Shown: piece by piece, positions 7,035-16,550 of the stretch
Layout of the letters: each line of letters starts with the position of its first letter
How positions within the stretch are numbered: position 1 is the stretch's first letter
Assembly: GCF_044142105.1 (NCBI RefSeq)
Contig: NZ_JBGTYM010000013.1
Span: 1-64,000, forward strand
Length of the DNA stretch: 64,000 nt
From: Pseudogemmobacter sp044142105
GTDB lineage: Bacteria > Pseudomonadota > Alphaproteobacteria > Rhodobacterales > Rhodobacteraceae
Reading direction: 5' to 3'
Position numbers and translations under genes: made by a program
Notes under the pieces: generated by a model
Told to the model about the DNA's origin: nothing
Database searches by the model: none
What the model saw: only the letters and a program-made list of their open reading frames with translations

Positions 7035-8998
7035 TCCGCCGGAACCCCTTGCACCACCGGGCGTCGCGCGCCTGCCGCCACGCGATAGCGCCGATCGGTC
7101 AGGCTCAGAAGCCCGCCCAGCGCCATCAGCCCAGAACCGATCCACAGCCAGACCGCAAAGGGCTCCAGATAGCCGCGCACCGCCCAGCCGCCGCCCTGCT
7201 GCGGATCGCCGATCACCAGATACAGGTCGCGCAGCGCGGTCTGGTGGATGGCGGCTTCGGTCGTCGGCATGGACTGGACCGGATAGAAGCGCTTCTCGGG
7301 AAACATCACCGCCACAGGCGCGCCCGCCTTCGTCACGACCATCTCGGCCATAGTGGTGCGGTAATTCGGCCCCTGCTCGTCATGCACCTCCTTCACGGTG
7401 ACGTCATACTGGCCCAGCGCGAAGGTTTCGCCCAGTTGCGCCACGCGGATGACCTCGACCTTCCAGGCATGCATGGCCGCGACGGCGAAGATCAGGACGC
7501 CCAGGCCCGCATGGGCGCTGGCCTTGCCCCAATCGGCGCGCGGCAGGCGGGTCAGACGCGATAGCCGGTTCGGGCCGCGCCCGGTGCGGCTCCACAGATC
7601 CCACAGCGCGCCCAGCACCACCCAGGCGCCCAAGAGAACGCCGATCGGCCCCAGCGCCGACCGCCCGCTCTGCATCGCCCAGACCAAGAGCGCCAGCGCG
7701 ACCGACAGCGCCGCCACCGGTATCAGCCCTTTCAGCGCGCGCACAAGATCGCCCCGCTTCCAGGCCAGCATCGCGCCTGCGGGCAGCACCACCGCCAGCG
7801 CCACGAAGAAGGGCGTGAAGGCGGCATTGAAGAAGGGCTCGCCCACCGAGACCACGCGGTCCATCATGATTTCGGAAATCAGGGGCCAGATCGTGCCGAT
7901 GAAGACGACAAAGGCCGAGACCGCCAGGAGGATGTTGTTCAGCACCAGCGCCGATTCCCGGCTGACCATGCCGAACAAGCCCTTGGCCTCCATCGCGCTG
8001 GCGCGGAGCGCATAAAGCACCAGCCCGCCGCCGGTGAAGAAGGCGAGGATGCCCAGGATGAAGACGCCGCGCTCCGGGTCCGAGGCGAAGCTGTGCACGC
8101 TGGTGATCACGCCCGAACGCACGATGAACGTGCCGATCAGCGAGAAGCCGAAGGCGAGGATCGCCAGCAGGATGGTCCAGCTCTTCAGGCTCTCGCGCTT
8201 TTCCACGACGATGGCGCTGTGCAGCAGGGCGGCGGCCAGAAGCCAGGGCATGAAACTGGCATTTTCCACCGGGTCCCAGAACCAGAAGCCGCCCCAGCCC
8301 AGTTCGTAATAGGCCCACCACGACCCCAGCGCGATACCGATGGTCAGGAAGATCCAGGCCGCCAGCGTCCAGGGCCGCACCCAGCGCGCCCAGGCGGCGT
8401 CAACCCGGCCCTCGATCAGCGCCGCGATGGCGAAGGAAAAGGCCATGCTCAGCCCAACATAGCCAAGGTAGAGGAACGGGGGGTGGAAGGCGAGGCCAGG
8501 GTCCTGAAGCAAGGGGTTCAGGTCATTGCCATCCAAAGGCGGGGTTTGCAGGCGCCAGAACGGGTTCGAGGTGAACAGAAGAAAGGCGATGAAGGCCACG
8601 CCGATCAGCCCCTGCACCGCGATCACCCGCGCCCGCAGCCGGTCGGGCAGGTTGCCGCCGAACCAGGCCGCGCTGGCGCCGAACAGCGCCAGGATCAGCG
8701 ACCACAGAAGAAGCGACCCTTCATGGTTCCCCCAGGTGCCGGTGATCTTGTAGAGCATCGGCTTCAACGTGTGGCTGTTGGCCGTCACCACGGCCAGCGA
8801 GAAATCCGAGACCACGAAAGCCCAGGTCAAGACCCCGAAAGACAGCGCCAGAAGGGCGAATTGCACCACCGCCGCCGGGGCCGCCACCGCCATCAGCGCG
8901 GCATTGCCGCGATGCGCCCCCCATAGGGGCAACAACGCCTGCACCAGTGCCACCATAAGCGCCAGAACCAGCGCGAAATGTCCAAGCTCGACGATCAT
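7031..8998 (-). CDS. ccmF: Cytochrome c haem lyase CcmF
   Basis: CcmF is the large inner-membrane protein that receives haem from CcmE and ligates it to apocytochromes with CcmH. The 655-residue length is normal. It has many hydrophobic segments, and the tryptophan-rich WWD domain is clear (WGGFWFWDPVENASFMPWL, near residue 233), as are His-containing periplasmic loops such as GTWGNHEGS. MIVELGHFAL is the usual start; the upstream in-frame extension lacks support. ccmE and ccmG are not in the window, so the ccm genes are split in this genome or continue elsewhere. Divergent from the arginase gene. Confidence 0.95.
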   Translation of the reverse strand: MIVELGHFALVLALMVALVQALLPLWGAHRGNAALMAVAAPAAVVQFALLALSFGVLTWAFVVSDFSLAVVTANSHTLKPMLYKITGTWGNHEGSLLLWSLILALFGASAAWFGGNLPDRLRARVIAVQGLIGVAFIAFLLFTSNPFWRLQTPPLDGNDLNPLLQDPGLAFHPPFLYLGYVGLSMAFSFAIAALIEGRVDAAWARWVRPWTLAAWIFLTIGIALGSWWAYYELGWGGFWFWDPVENASFMPWLLAAALLHSAIVVEKRESLKSWTILLAILAFGFSLIGTFIVRSGVITSVHSFASDPERGVFILGILAFFTGGGLVLYALRASAMEAKGLFGMVSRESALVLNNILLAVSAFVVFIGTIWPLISEIMMDRVVSVGEPFFNAAFTPFFVALAVVLPAGAMLAWKRGDLVRALKGLIPVAALSVALALLVWAMQSGRSALGPIGVLLGAWVVLGALWDLWSRTGRGPNRLSRLTRLPRADWGKASAHAGLGVLIFAVAAMHAWKVEVIRVAQLGETFALGQYDVTVKEVHDEQGPNYRTTMAEMVVTKAGAPVAVMFPEKRFYPVQSMPTTEAAIHQTALRDLYLVIGDPQQGGGWAVRGYLEPFAVWLWIGSGLMALGGLLSLTDRRYRVAAGARRPVVQGVPAE

Positions 8999-9158
8999 CC
9001 GCTTCCCCCCGGGGTTCCGCGCCACCCTAATCCGCAACCGCCCCCCTTCCAATGGGCTGCGCGCAAGCGTCGCGGTCTTGTCATCCGGCGGCCATTGGCC
9101 TCTGGCCCGCAGCCGCAGGGGCGTGTAACCCTAGCGCCGGATCAGGACGGAGGCTCCC

Positions 9159-10082
9159 ATGACCCGCACCATCCTCATCGGCGCGCCCATCGACAGCGGC
9201 CAGAAACGCCCCGGCTGCCTGATGGGCCCCGCCGCCTATCGCGTGGCGGGAATCGCGCGCGAGATCGCGTCCGAAGGCCATGCGGTCGAAGATTGGGGCG
9301 ATGTCGCCCTGCCTGCGCTGCAAGCCGTTACCTGCCCCAACCCCGCGGTCCATTCCCTGGCCGAGACGCTGGGCTGGACCGAAGTGCTGCGCGACCGCGT
9401 TGACGACGCGCTGTCCGAGGGCGGCTTCCCGATCATCATGGGGGGCGACCATTCCCTTGCCCTCGGCTCGGTCGCCGGGGCCGCCACTTTCGCCGCGCGT
9501 CAGGGCCGGCCACTCTACCTGCTCTGGCTCGACGCCCATTCCGATTTCCACACGCCGATGACGACGACCTCCGGCAATCTGCACGGCACGCCGCTGGCCT
9601 ATATCAACGGGCGCGACGGCTTCGACGCCTTCCCGCCCTTTCCCGCCGCAGTTCCCGCGCCGCGCATCTGCATGTTCGGCATCCGCTCGGTCGATCCCGA
9701 GGAACAGGCAGCCATGCAGGAACGCGACATCGCCATCAACGACATGCGGGTGATCGATGAACATGGAATCGTCAAACCGCTGCGCGACTTTCTCAACCGC
9801 TGCCGCAAGGATGGCGGCATGTTGCATGTCTCGCTGGATGTCGATTTCCTCGACCCCTCGATAGCGCCGGCCGTGGGCACCACCGTTCCCGGCGGCACCA
9901 CGTTCCGCGAGGCGCATCTGGTGATGGAGCTGCTGCATGAATCCGGCCTTGTCACCAGCCTCGACCTGGTCGAGCTGAACCCCTTCCTCGACGACCGCGG
10001 CATGACCGCACGGCTGATGGTCGATCTGGTCGGCAGCCTGATGGGCAAGAAGGTCTTCGACCGGCCGACACGATCGAAATGA
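9159..10082 (+). CDS. rocF: Arginase
   Basis: A 307-residue ureohydrolase that cleaves arginine to ornithine and urea with a dinuclear manganese centre. All metal motifs are present: GGDHS (near residue 95), DAHSDFH (near 128) and SLDVDFLDP (near 226), plus the late Glu in LVELNP. The absence of agmatinase-type differences and the arginase-like N-terminus (ILIGAPIDSGQ) favour arginase over agmatinase or formimidoylglutamase. It stands alone, with a GGAGG site before the ATG, and ends at a repeat hairpin shared with the convergent gene. Confidence 0.9.
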   Translation: MTRTILIGAPIDSGQKRPGCLMGPAAYRVAGIAREIASEGHAVEDWGDVALPALQAVTCPNPAVHSLAETLGWTEVLRDRVDDALSEGGFPIIMGGDHSLALGSVAGAATFAARQGRPLYLLWLDAHSDFHTPMTTTSGNLHGTPLAYINGRDGFDAFPPFPAAVPAPRICMFGIRSVDPEEQAAMQERDIAINDMRVIDEHGIVKPLRDFLNRCRKDGGMLHVSLDVDFLDPSIAPAVGTTVPGGTTFREAHLVMELLHESGLVTSLDLVELNPFLDDRGMTARLMVDLVGSLMGKKVFDRPTRSK

Positions 10083-10092
10083 CCCGGCTACG

Positions 10093-10152
10093 CCTCTTCT
10101 TCTGTTCTCAAATATCCCACGGGGGTCCGGGGGTGTGAAACCCCCGGGCGGG
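10093..10152. repeat. Dispersed gene-end repeat, copy A
   Basis: A CTTCTTCTGTTCTCAAATAT box is followed by CCC and a G-rich hairpin (CCGGGGGT with ACCCCCGG around a short loop). It lies between two convergent genes and could end transcription from both. Related copies lie near 15125, 35205 and 44740. Confidence 0.7.
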
Positions 10153-10158
10153 CCGACG

Positions 10159-11199
10159 TCAGAGATCGCGGTAGGGGTGCTCGCCCCCCTGCGGGTCGGT
10201 GACGATCCAGCCGCCCTGCCCGTCGCCCCGCAGATAACCTGGCCCGACCGGCACCTTGCCATGGCCGCCCGGAATATCCAGCACATAGAGCGGTTGGCCA
10301 ATTCCGGTCATCCTGCCGCGCAGCGCAGCCAGGATCGCCTGTCCTTCCGCCAGTGTCAGCCGGAAATGCCCGGTGCCTTTGGCCAGATCGGGATGATGCA
10401 GGTAATAGGGCTTGACCCGGTGCCGCAGCAGGGCGCGGAACAGGGTTTCCAGCGTGTCGGCATCGGCATTCACGCCCTTCAGCAGCACCGATTGCGACAG
10501 AAGCGGCACCCCCGCCCGGTTCAGCCGCCGCAGCGCGGCCCCCGCCGCCTCGGTCAGTTCCGCGGCATGGTTGACATGCAGCACCAGCCAGACCGGCAAG
10601 TCCCGGTCCAGAATTTGCGCCAGGCCTTCGCTGATCTTCTCCGGCGCCACCACCGGAACGCGGGTGTGGAAGCGCACCAGTTCGACGCTGCCCAGTTCTT
10701 CCAGCCGGTCCAGCATCGCGCCCAGTCGGCGGGGCGACAGGGTCAGCGGATCGCCCCCGGTGAAGATCACCTCGCGAACAGCGGGCGTGGCGCGCAGATA
10801 GTCGATCACCCGGTCGAATTCGGCTTCGGCCAGAAGGCCCGTCTCGCCCACCGTCTCGCGACGGAAACAGAAGCGGCAATAGACCTCGCAGCTTTGGGTC
10901 GCGTGCAGGATGGCGCGATCGGGGTAGCGATGGGTCAGGCCCGGCACGGGGCGATGCGCATCGTCGCCGATCGGGTCGGCCAGTTCCTCGGGCCGCATCC
11001 GCAACTCGCGAGCATCCGGCAGGAATTGCGCTCGCACGCCCGCATCTTCCACCGCCAGCATCTCGGGGCTGATCCGTATCCGGAAAGCCGCAGCGACCGC
11101 CTCCAGCGTGGCGCGGTCATCTGTTACAAGACCCAGCTCGTCCAGCGCCTTGACGCTGGTCACGGCGGTTCTTTTCGATTTCGGAGCGTCAAGCGTCAT
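10159..11199 (-). CDS. KamA-family radical SAM aminomutase-like protein
   Basis: A 346-residue radical SAM protein with the cluster motif CEVYCRFCFRR (CxxxCxxC, about residues 104-114) and the PLP/lysine-binding region of the lysine 2,3-aminomutase family (YYLHHPDLAKGTGHFR). The length is nearer the short EpmB/YjeK type that converts lysine to beta-lysine for elongation factor P than the 415-residue catabolic enzyme. EpmA and efp are not in the window, so a role in EF-P modification is only likely. Start taken at the first ATG. The gene ends at a repeat hairpin. Confidence 0.8.
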   Translation of the reverse strand: MTLDAPKSKRTAVTSVKALDELGLVTDDRATLEAVAAAFRIRISPEMLAVEDAGVRAQFLPDARELRMRPEELADPIGDDAHRPVPGLTHRYPDRAILHATQSCEVYCRFCFRRETVGETGLLAEAEFDRVIDYLRATPAVREVIFTGGDPLTLSPRRLGAMLDRLEELGSVELVRFHTRVPVVAPEKISEGLAQILDRDLPVWLVLHVNHAAELTEAAGAALRRLNRAGVPLLSQSVLLKGVNADADTLETLFRALLRHRVKPYYLHHPDLAKGTGHFRLTLAEGQAILAALRGRMTGIGQPLYVLDIPGGHGKVPVGPGYLRGDGQGGWIVTDPQGGEHPYRDL

Positions 11200-11248
11200 G
11201 GCGCGCCGCCTTACGCGCCGCCATCGCCAGCTTCAAGCCCCGCGCCTG

Positions 11249-11518
11249 TCAGTGCAGACGGAACTCCCCCACCACATTGCGCCATTCGCCCGGGCCAATC
11301 AGCTTGCGATGGGTGAAACGCACGGAATGCAGCGGGCCTTCGATATTGCCCTGCCAGAATTCGATGAATCGGAACAGCTCAGGGTAATCGGGCGCCAGAT
11401 CCATGTGCTGCCAGACGAAGCTGTTGATAACGCTTCGATAATCCGGCATGCGGTAATAGATTTCCGCCGTGGTCATCCCGTACCCCCTGAGCATCAGCTC
11501 GGTCTCGCTTGCCTGCAT
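11249..11518 (-). CDS. Usg-like family protein
   Basis: An 89-residue soluble protein that matches a small alphaproteobacterial family annotated Usg, with ELMLRGYGMTTAEIYYRMPD and FIEFWQGNIEGPLHSVR as its conserved blocks. The function is not known; the name comes from genetic linkage in other bacteria, not from biochemistry. The ATG at 11518 is chosen because AAAGGAGG lies upstream at proper spacing, unlike the longer alternative. It is transcribed away from gyrA and towards the KamA-family gene. Confidence 0.8.
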   Translation of the reverse strand: MQASETELMLRGYGMTTAEIYYRMPDYRSVINSFVWQHMDLAPDYPELFRFIEFWQGNIEGPLHSVRFTHRKLIGPGEWRNVVGEFRLH

Positions 11519-11711
11519 GGGTGATGCCTCCTTTCGCCCCCATGAGCCAAGCATGACAGAATTTAAGAATCACGCAACGATTTCAATACCTTGTCACTCC
11601 GCTTCCAACAGTGCTGCCAACGCACCGCCCCCATCCTTGCACCCAAGGATTGGGATGGTGTAAGGTCTGCGCAACAAAATCTGGGCCCCTTCCGGGCAGG
11701 CAAGGAAGACC

Positions 11712-14435
11712 GTGGCGGACACCCCCGAAGACACTGATATTGCAGGCGCGCCCCCCGAGGGTCCGGCCCCGCATGGCCCGCAGGTCGATATCGCGCAGGA
11801 AATGCGCACGGCCTATCTCGACTATGCCATGTCGGTCATCGTCAGCCGGGCCATCCCCGACCTGCGTGACGGCCTAAAACCTGTGCATCGGCGCATTCTT
11901 TACGCCATGCACGATGTCGGCAACACGCATGACAAGCCCTATCGGAAATCCTCGCGCCCGGTGGCCGAGGCGATGGGGAAATACCACCCGCATGGCGACG
12001 CCTCGATCTATGACGCGCTGGTGCGGATGACGCAGGACTTCTCGATGTCCCTGCCGCTTCTCGACGGGCAGGGTAATTTCGGTTCGATGGACGGCGACCC
12101 GCCGGCCGCCTTCCGCTATACCGAAGTGCGTCTGGAACGCGCGGCCCTGGCGCTTCTGGACGATATCGACAAGGACACCGTCGATTTCCAGGACAATTAC
12201 GACGGCAAGGATCGCGAACCCACCGTCCTGCCTGCGCGTTTCCCGAACATGCTGGTCAATGGCTCGGAAGGCATCGCCGTCGGCATGGCGACCCGCATCC
12301 CGCCACACAACCTTGGGGAAGTGGTCGACGCCACGCTGGCCCTGATCCAGAACCCCGACATCTCGACCGAACAGCTGATGGAGCACGTGCCCGCCCCCGA
12401 TTTCCCGACGGGCGGCATGATCCTGGGCCGGTCCGGCGCGCGGAAAGCCTATCTCGAAGGCCGCGGTTCGGTGATCATCCGGGCCAAGACCCATGTGGAA
12501 GAACTGCGCAAGGACCGCTGGGCGATCATCATCGATGAGATCCCCTTCCAGGTGAACAAGGCGTCGATGATCGAGAAGATCGCCGAACAGGTGCGTGAAA
12601 AGCGCATCGACGGCATCGCCACCGTCGCCGACGAATCCGACCGCGTCGGTGTGCGCGTGGTGATCGAGCTGAAGCGCGACGCCACGCCCGATGTGGTGCT
12701 GAACCAGCTCTGGCGCTTCACGCCGATGCAGGTTTCCTTCGGCTGCAACATGCTGGCGCTGAACAACGGCCGGCCCGAAACGCTGACGCTGCGCGATTTC
12801 CTGTCGCATTTCGTGACCTTCCGCGAAGAGGTCGTCGCCCGCCGCACGGCCTATGAGCTGCGCAAGGCGCGCGAGCGCAGCCATATCCTCTGCGGCCTTG
12901 CGGTCGCGGTGTCGAATGTGGACGAGGTGGTCGCCACCATCCGCTCCTCGGCCGATCCGGCCGAAGCGCGCGAGCGGCTGATGACCCGGCGCTGGCCCGC
13001 CCATGACATCGCCGCCTATATCCGGCTGATCGACGACCCAAGCCACAAGATCAACGAGGACGGCACCTACAACCTGTCGGAAATCCAGGCCCGCGCCATC
13101 CTGGACCTTCGCCTGCAACGCCTGACGGCCCTGGGTGTCAAGGAAGTGACCGACGAGCTGGAAGAGCTGGCCGCCAAGATCAAGGATTACCTCGACATCC
13201 TGTCCTCGCGCGAGCGGATCATGGCGATCATCTCGAACGAGTTGTCCGAGATCAAAGCCAATTTCGCCGTCCCCCGCCGCACCGAGATCGCCGATTGGGA
13301 AGGCGACATGGACGACGAGGATCTGATCGAGCGCGAGGATATGGTCGTGACCATCACCTCGGGCGGCTATATCAAGCGCACGCCGCTGGCCGAATTCCGC
13401 AGCCAGAACCGCGGCGGCAAGGGCCTGGCCTCGATGGCCACCAAGGAAGACGATGTGGTGACGACGCTTTTCGTCGCCAATACCCATACCTGGCTTCTGT
13501 TCTTCACCACCGATGGCATGGTCTACAAGCTCAAGACCTGGCGCCTGCCGGTGGCGGGCCGCACCGCCAAGGGTAAGGCCCTGGTCAATATCCTGCCGAT
13601 CCAGAACGGCGTCTCCATCGCCGCGCTGATGCCGGTGGATGTGCCCGAGGAAGACTGGGCCTCGCTGCAGATCGTCTTCGCCACTTCGGATGGCGATGTC
13701 CGGCAGAACGACCTTTCTGACTTCACCAATGTCAAGCGCAACGGCAAGATCGCGATGAACCTGCCCGAGGGCACGACGCTGGTGAATGCCGCCATCGCCA
13801 ATGACAGCGACGATGTGATGCTGGTCACCATGGGCGGCCGCGCCATCCGCTTCCCGACCACCGAGATTCGCGTCTTCAAGTCGCGCGGCTCGACCGGCGT
13901 GCGCGGCATCCGGCTGGGGGCGGGCGACAAGGTCGTGTCCATGGCGATCATCCGCCATTTCGAGGCCACCCCCGAGGAACGCGAGGCCTATCTGAAACAG
14001 CGCCGCCTGATGGCCGGTGTGACAGAGGATGAGGCGTCGGAGGATGACGAGGAACCCGCCGTGGCGGCGGGCCAGCTGTCGCCCGAACGCTATGCCGAAA
14101 TGTCGGCGGCGGAAGACCTGATCCTCACCATCACCGCGGGCGGGTCGGGCAAGCTGTCGTCGTCGCACGATTACCCGGTGCGCGGGCGCGGCGGCATGGG
14201 GGTCAAGGCGATCTCGCCGGGGCCAAGGGGTGGCCGCATCGTGGCCTCCTTCCCGGTCGACCTGTCCGACCAGATCATGCTCGCCACCTCGACCGGCCAG
14301 TCGATCCGCACGCCGGTCGAACAGGTCAGTTTCCGCTCGCGCTCGGCCGGCGGCGTGCGCGTCTTCAACGTCGCGGCGGATGAGGATGTGGTCTCGGTCG
14401 CGCGCGTGGCGGAACAGGGTGATGACCCCGCTTGA
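11712..14435 (+). CDS. gyrA: DNA gyrase subunit A
   Basis: GyrA cuts and rejoins DNA in the gyrase A2B2 complex. The protein of 907 residues starts at a GTG with AAGGAAG upstream. The catalytic tyrosine is Tyr136 in FRYTEVR. The quinolone-determining region reads HPHGDASIYD, so the position of E. coli Ser83 is Ala97 here while Asp101 matches Asp87. The C-terminal beta-pinwheel contains a GyrA-box-like SQNRGGKG (near residue 563), which separates it from ParC. An acidic insert (EDEASEDDEEPA) lies near residue 775. The stop overlaps the start of the next small gene by 14 bases. Confidence 0.96.
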   Translation: MADTPEDTDIAGAPPEGPAPHGPQVDIAQEMRTAYLDYAMSVIVSRAIPDLRDGLKPVHRRILYAMHDVGNTHDKPYRKSSRPVAEAMGKYHPHGDASIYDALVRMTQDFSMSLPLLDGQGNFGSMDGDPPAAFRYTEVRLERAALALLDDIDKDTVDFQDNYDGKDREPTVLPARFPNMLVNGSEGIAVGMATRIPPHNLGEVVDATLALIQNPDISTEQLMEHVPAPDFPTGGMILGRSGARKAYLEGRGSVIIRAKTHVEELRKDRWAIIIDEIPFQVNKASMIEKIAEQVREKRIDGIATVADESDRVGVRVVIELKRDATPDVVLNQLWRFTPMQVSFGCNMLALNNGRPETLTLRDFLSHFVTFREEVVARRTAYELRKARERSHILCGLAVAVSNVDEVVATIRSSADPAEARERLMTRRWPAHDIAAYIRLIDDPSHKINEDGTYNLSEIQARAILDLRLQRLTALGVKEVTDELEELAAKIKDYLDILSSRERIMAIISNELSEIKANFAVPRRTEIADWEGDMDDEDLIEREDMVVTITSGGYIKRTPLAEFRSQNRGGKGLASMATKEDDVVTTLFVANTHTWLLFFTTDGMVYKLKTWRLPVAGRTAKGKALVNILPIQNGVSIAALMPVDVPEEDWASLQIVFATSDGDVRQNDLSDFTNVKRNGKIAMNLPEGTTLVNAAIANDSDDVMLVTMGGRAIRFPTTEIRVFKSRGSTGVRGIRLGAGDKVVSMAIIRHFEATPEEREAYLKQRRLMAGVTEDEASEDDEEPAVAAGQLSPERYAEMSAAEDLILTITAGGSGKLSSSHDYPVRGRGGMGVKAISPGPRGGRIVASFPVDLSDQIMLATSTGQSIRTPVEQVSFRSRSAGGVRVFNVAADEDVVSVARVAEQGDDPA

Positions 14436-14718
14436 GATCCGGCTCGCCGCTTTGTCGGCGGCGGGCCAGACCATCCCCTACGGCGCGCTGGCGCGTGAGC
14501 TTGGGCTGCGCATGGCTGATCTGACCGCCGCGCTCGAGGCCCTGATGGAAGCCGACACCGCCGCCGGACACCCTTTGCGGGCGGCGCTTTGCGAGGCACG
14601 GCTCACCCCCGGCCTCCCCGCACCCGGCTTTTTCGATAAGGCGGCGGCCTTGGGGCATGATATCTCCGACCCCGCCGCCTTCGCCGCAGAACAGAGGCAG
14701 CTCTTAAGCGCCCGGTAA
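14422..14718 (+). CDS. Small uncharacterised protein after gyrA
   Basis: A 98-residue frame whose ATG lies inside the last codons of gyrA (14-base overlap). It begins MTPLEIRLAALSAAGQTIPY, and the first 50 residues could form a small helix-turn-helix-like bundle (GALARELGLRMADLTAALEAL). No known family is recognised. GC-biased third positions fit a real gene, and the overlap suggests coupling to gyrA translation. Confidence 0.55.
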   Translation: MTPLEIRLAALSAAGQTIPYGALARELGLRMADLTAALEALMEADTAAGHPLRAALCEARLTPGLPAPGFFDKAAALGHDISDPAAFAAEQRQLLSAR

Positions 14719-14768
14719 TCCTTTGCGGCAATCCTTTGCGGCGATCCTTGCCCGCGAAGGCGCCGCCG

Positions 14769-15119
14769 ATGAACCTTTACCACTGTCTGATCGAACTTCG
14801 CCCCGAGGCGCGCGCCCTGTCCTTCGCCCAGGCAACGCAGCACTGGATGGACCATCTTCAGGCCAGGGGCCTGATCACCGGCTGGCGGCTGTTGCGCCGC
14901 AAGTTCGGCCTCGCTTCCGGCGGTCATACCGACTTCCTCGTCGAAATCGAAATCCCCGGCCTCGCCACGCTCGACGCCGCCTTCTCGGCGCTGGCCATGG
15001 CCGATGACGAGGCGACGCGGCGCTATGACCAGATGCATGGCATGATCGCCCGCGCCGAGATGGGCCTGTATCGCCCCTATCCGGATCCATCGCAGCGCGA
15101 ACGCATCGCGCTGATCTAG
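14769..15119 (+). CDS. DUF6614-type conserved small protein
   Basis: A 116-residue protein starting MNLYHCLIELRP. It resembles an uncharacterised family common in Rhodobacterales, with WMDHLQARGLITGWRLLRRK as its most recognisable part and an acidic middle. The fold is probably a small ferredoxin-like domain. MNLYH is chosen as the start over an upstream ATG because it is the family's usual N-terminus. It is followed by a copy of the gene-end repeat. No function is known. Confidence 0.7.
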   Translation: MNLYHCLIELRPEARALSFAQATQHWMDHLQARGLITGWRLLRRKFGLASGGHTDFLVEIEIPGLATLDAAFSALAMADDEATRRYDQMHGMIARAEMGLYRPYPDPSQRERIALI

Positions 15120-15120
15120 C

Positions 15121-15195
15121 CCTTTCTTCTGTTCCCAAATATCCCGGGGTGAGTGGCAGAGCCGCGAGGGGCAGAGCCCCTGGCCCCGCTTGCCA
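15121..15195. repeat. Dispersed gene-end repeat, copy B
   Basis: CTTTCTTCTGTTCCCAAATA followed by TCCC and a hairpin AGGGGC-AGA-GCCCCT. Same core box as copy A with a different hairpin sequence. It follows a plus-strand gene and precedes trmFO on the same strand. Confidence 0.65.
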
Positions 15196-15224
15196 CGGGT
15201 CCCCGCGCCGGGTAAATCGCGGCC

Positions 15225-16550
15225 ATGGAACCCCTTCACATCATCGGCGGCGGCATGGCTGGGTCCGAGGCTGCCTGGCAGGCCGCGCAGGCCGGCGTGC
15301 CCGTGGTCCTGCATGAAATGCGCCCGCAGGTCGCCACCTTCGCCCATCGCACCGGCGATTTCGCCGAGATGGTCTGCTCGAACTCTTTCCGCTCGGACGA
15401 CGACGAACGGAATGCCGTCGGGCTTCTGCATTGGGAAATGCGGGCGGCGGGCGGGTTGATCATGGAAATGGCGACGCAGCACCGCCTGCCTGCGGGCGGC
15501 GCGCTGGCGGTGGACCGCGATCCCTTTGCCGCCGCCGTGACGGAACGCCTGAAATCCCATCCGCTGATTTCCACGTCTTATGAAGAAGTTACCGAACTTC
15601 CCTCATCCGGCCACTGGATCATCGCCACCGGCCCGCTGACCAGCGCCAGGCTGGCCGAGAGCATCCGCGCCGCCACCGGGGCCGAGGCGCTGGCCTTTTT
15701 CGACGCCATCGCGCCCATCGTCTACGCCGAAAGCGTCGACATGTCGGTCGCCTGGATGCAGTCGCGCTATGACAAGGGCGAGACAGCGGAAGAACAGACC
15801 GCCTATATGAACTGCCCGATGGACAAGGCTCAGTATGAGGCCTTCATCGACGCGATCCTTGCAGCGGAAAAGACCGAATTTCACGAAGGCGAGACGGCGG
15901 GCTATTTCGACGGATGCCTGCCGATCGAGGTCATGGCCGAACGTGGCCGCGAGACGCTGCGCTTCGGCCCGATGAAGCCGGTCGGTCTGACCAATCCGCA
16001 CAACCCGGTGAAACCCTATGCCGTGGTGCAGCTGCGCCGCGACAACAAATTGGGCACGCTCTACAATATCGTCGGCTTCCAGACCAAGATGAAATACGGC
16101 GCGCAAACCGCTGTTTTCAAGATGATTCCGGGGTTGGAGAATGCCAGTTTCGCCCGGCTGGGCGGCATTCACCGCAACACGTTCATCAACTCGCCCACAT
16201 TGCTCGATGAACAGATGCGCCTGCGCAGCCGCCCGAACATCCGCTTCGCCGGCCAGATCACCGGGGTTGAGGGCTATGTCGAATCCGCCGCGATGGGCCT
16301 TCTTGCGGGCCGCATGGCCGCTGCGGAAATGCGGGGCGGGGTCGTGCCGCCGCCGCCGCCCGACACCGCGATGGGCGCCCTGATCACCCACATCACCGGC
16401 GGGGCCGACGCCAAGACCTTCCAGCCGATGAACGTCAATTTCGGCCTCTTTCCCCCGATCGACGCCAAAGGCGGTCGCAAGGGTCGCAAGGACCGCTACA
16501 AGGCCTATACCGACCGCGCGAAAATGGCTTTCGCGGCATGGCTTTCGTAA
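15225..16550 (+). CDS. trmFO: Folate/FAD-dependent tRNA (uracil-54) methyltransferase TrmFO
   Basis: TrmFO makes 5-methyluridine at position 54 of tRNA from methylenetetrahydrofolate and reduced FAD. The 441-residue protein opens with the FAD dinucleotide motif GGGMAGSEAAWQ (residues 6-17) and has the TrmFO-specific segments VLHEMRP, CSNSFRSD and YMNCPMDKAQYEAF. C-terminal blocks GGRKGRKDRY match the family. Its end overlaps the gluQ start by 13 bases, giving a two-gene tRNA-modification operon. Confidence 0.95.
   Translation: MEPLHIIGGGMAGSEAAWQAAQAGVPVVLHEMRPQVATFAHRTGDFAEMVCSNSFRSDDDERNAVGLLHWEMRAAGGLIMEMATQHRLPAGGALAVDRDPFAAAVTERLKSHPLISTSYEEVTELPSSGHWIIATGPLTSARLAESIRAATGAEALAFFDAIAPIVYAESVDMSVAWMQSRYDKGETAEEQTAYMNCPMDKAQYEAFIDAILAAEKTEFHEGETAGYFDGCLPIEVMAERGRETLRFGPMKPVGLTNPHNPVKPYAVVQLRRDNKLGTLYNIVGFQTKMKYGAQTAVFKMIPGLENASFARLGGIHRNTFINSPTLLDEQMRLRSRPNIRFAGQITGVEGYVESAAMGLLAGRMAAAEMRGGVVPPPPPDTAMGALITHITGGADAKTFQPMNVNFGLFPPIDAKGGRKGRKDRYKAYTDRAKMAFAAWLS

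Noticed and set aside
11874..14474. 866-codon open frame antisense to gyrA
   Set aside because: A shadow of gyrA codon bias; His/Arg/Gly/Asp-rich low-complexity translation.
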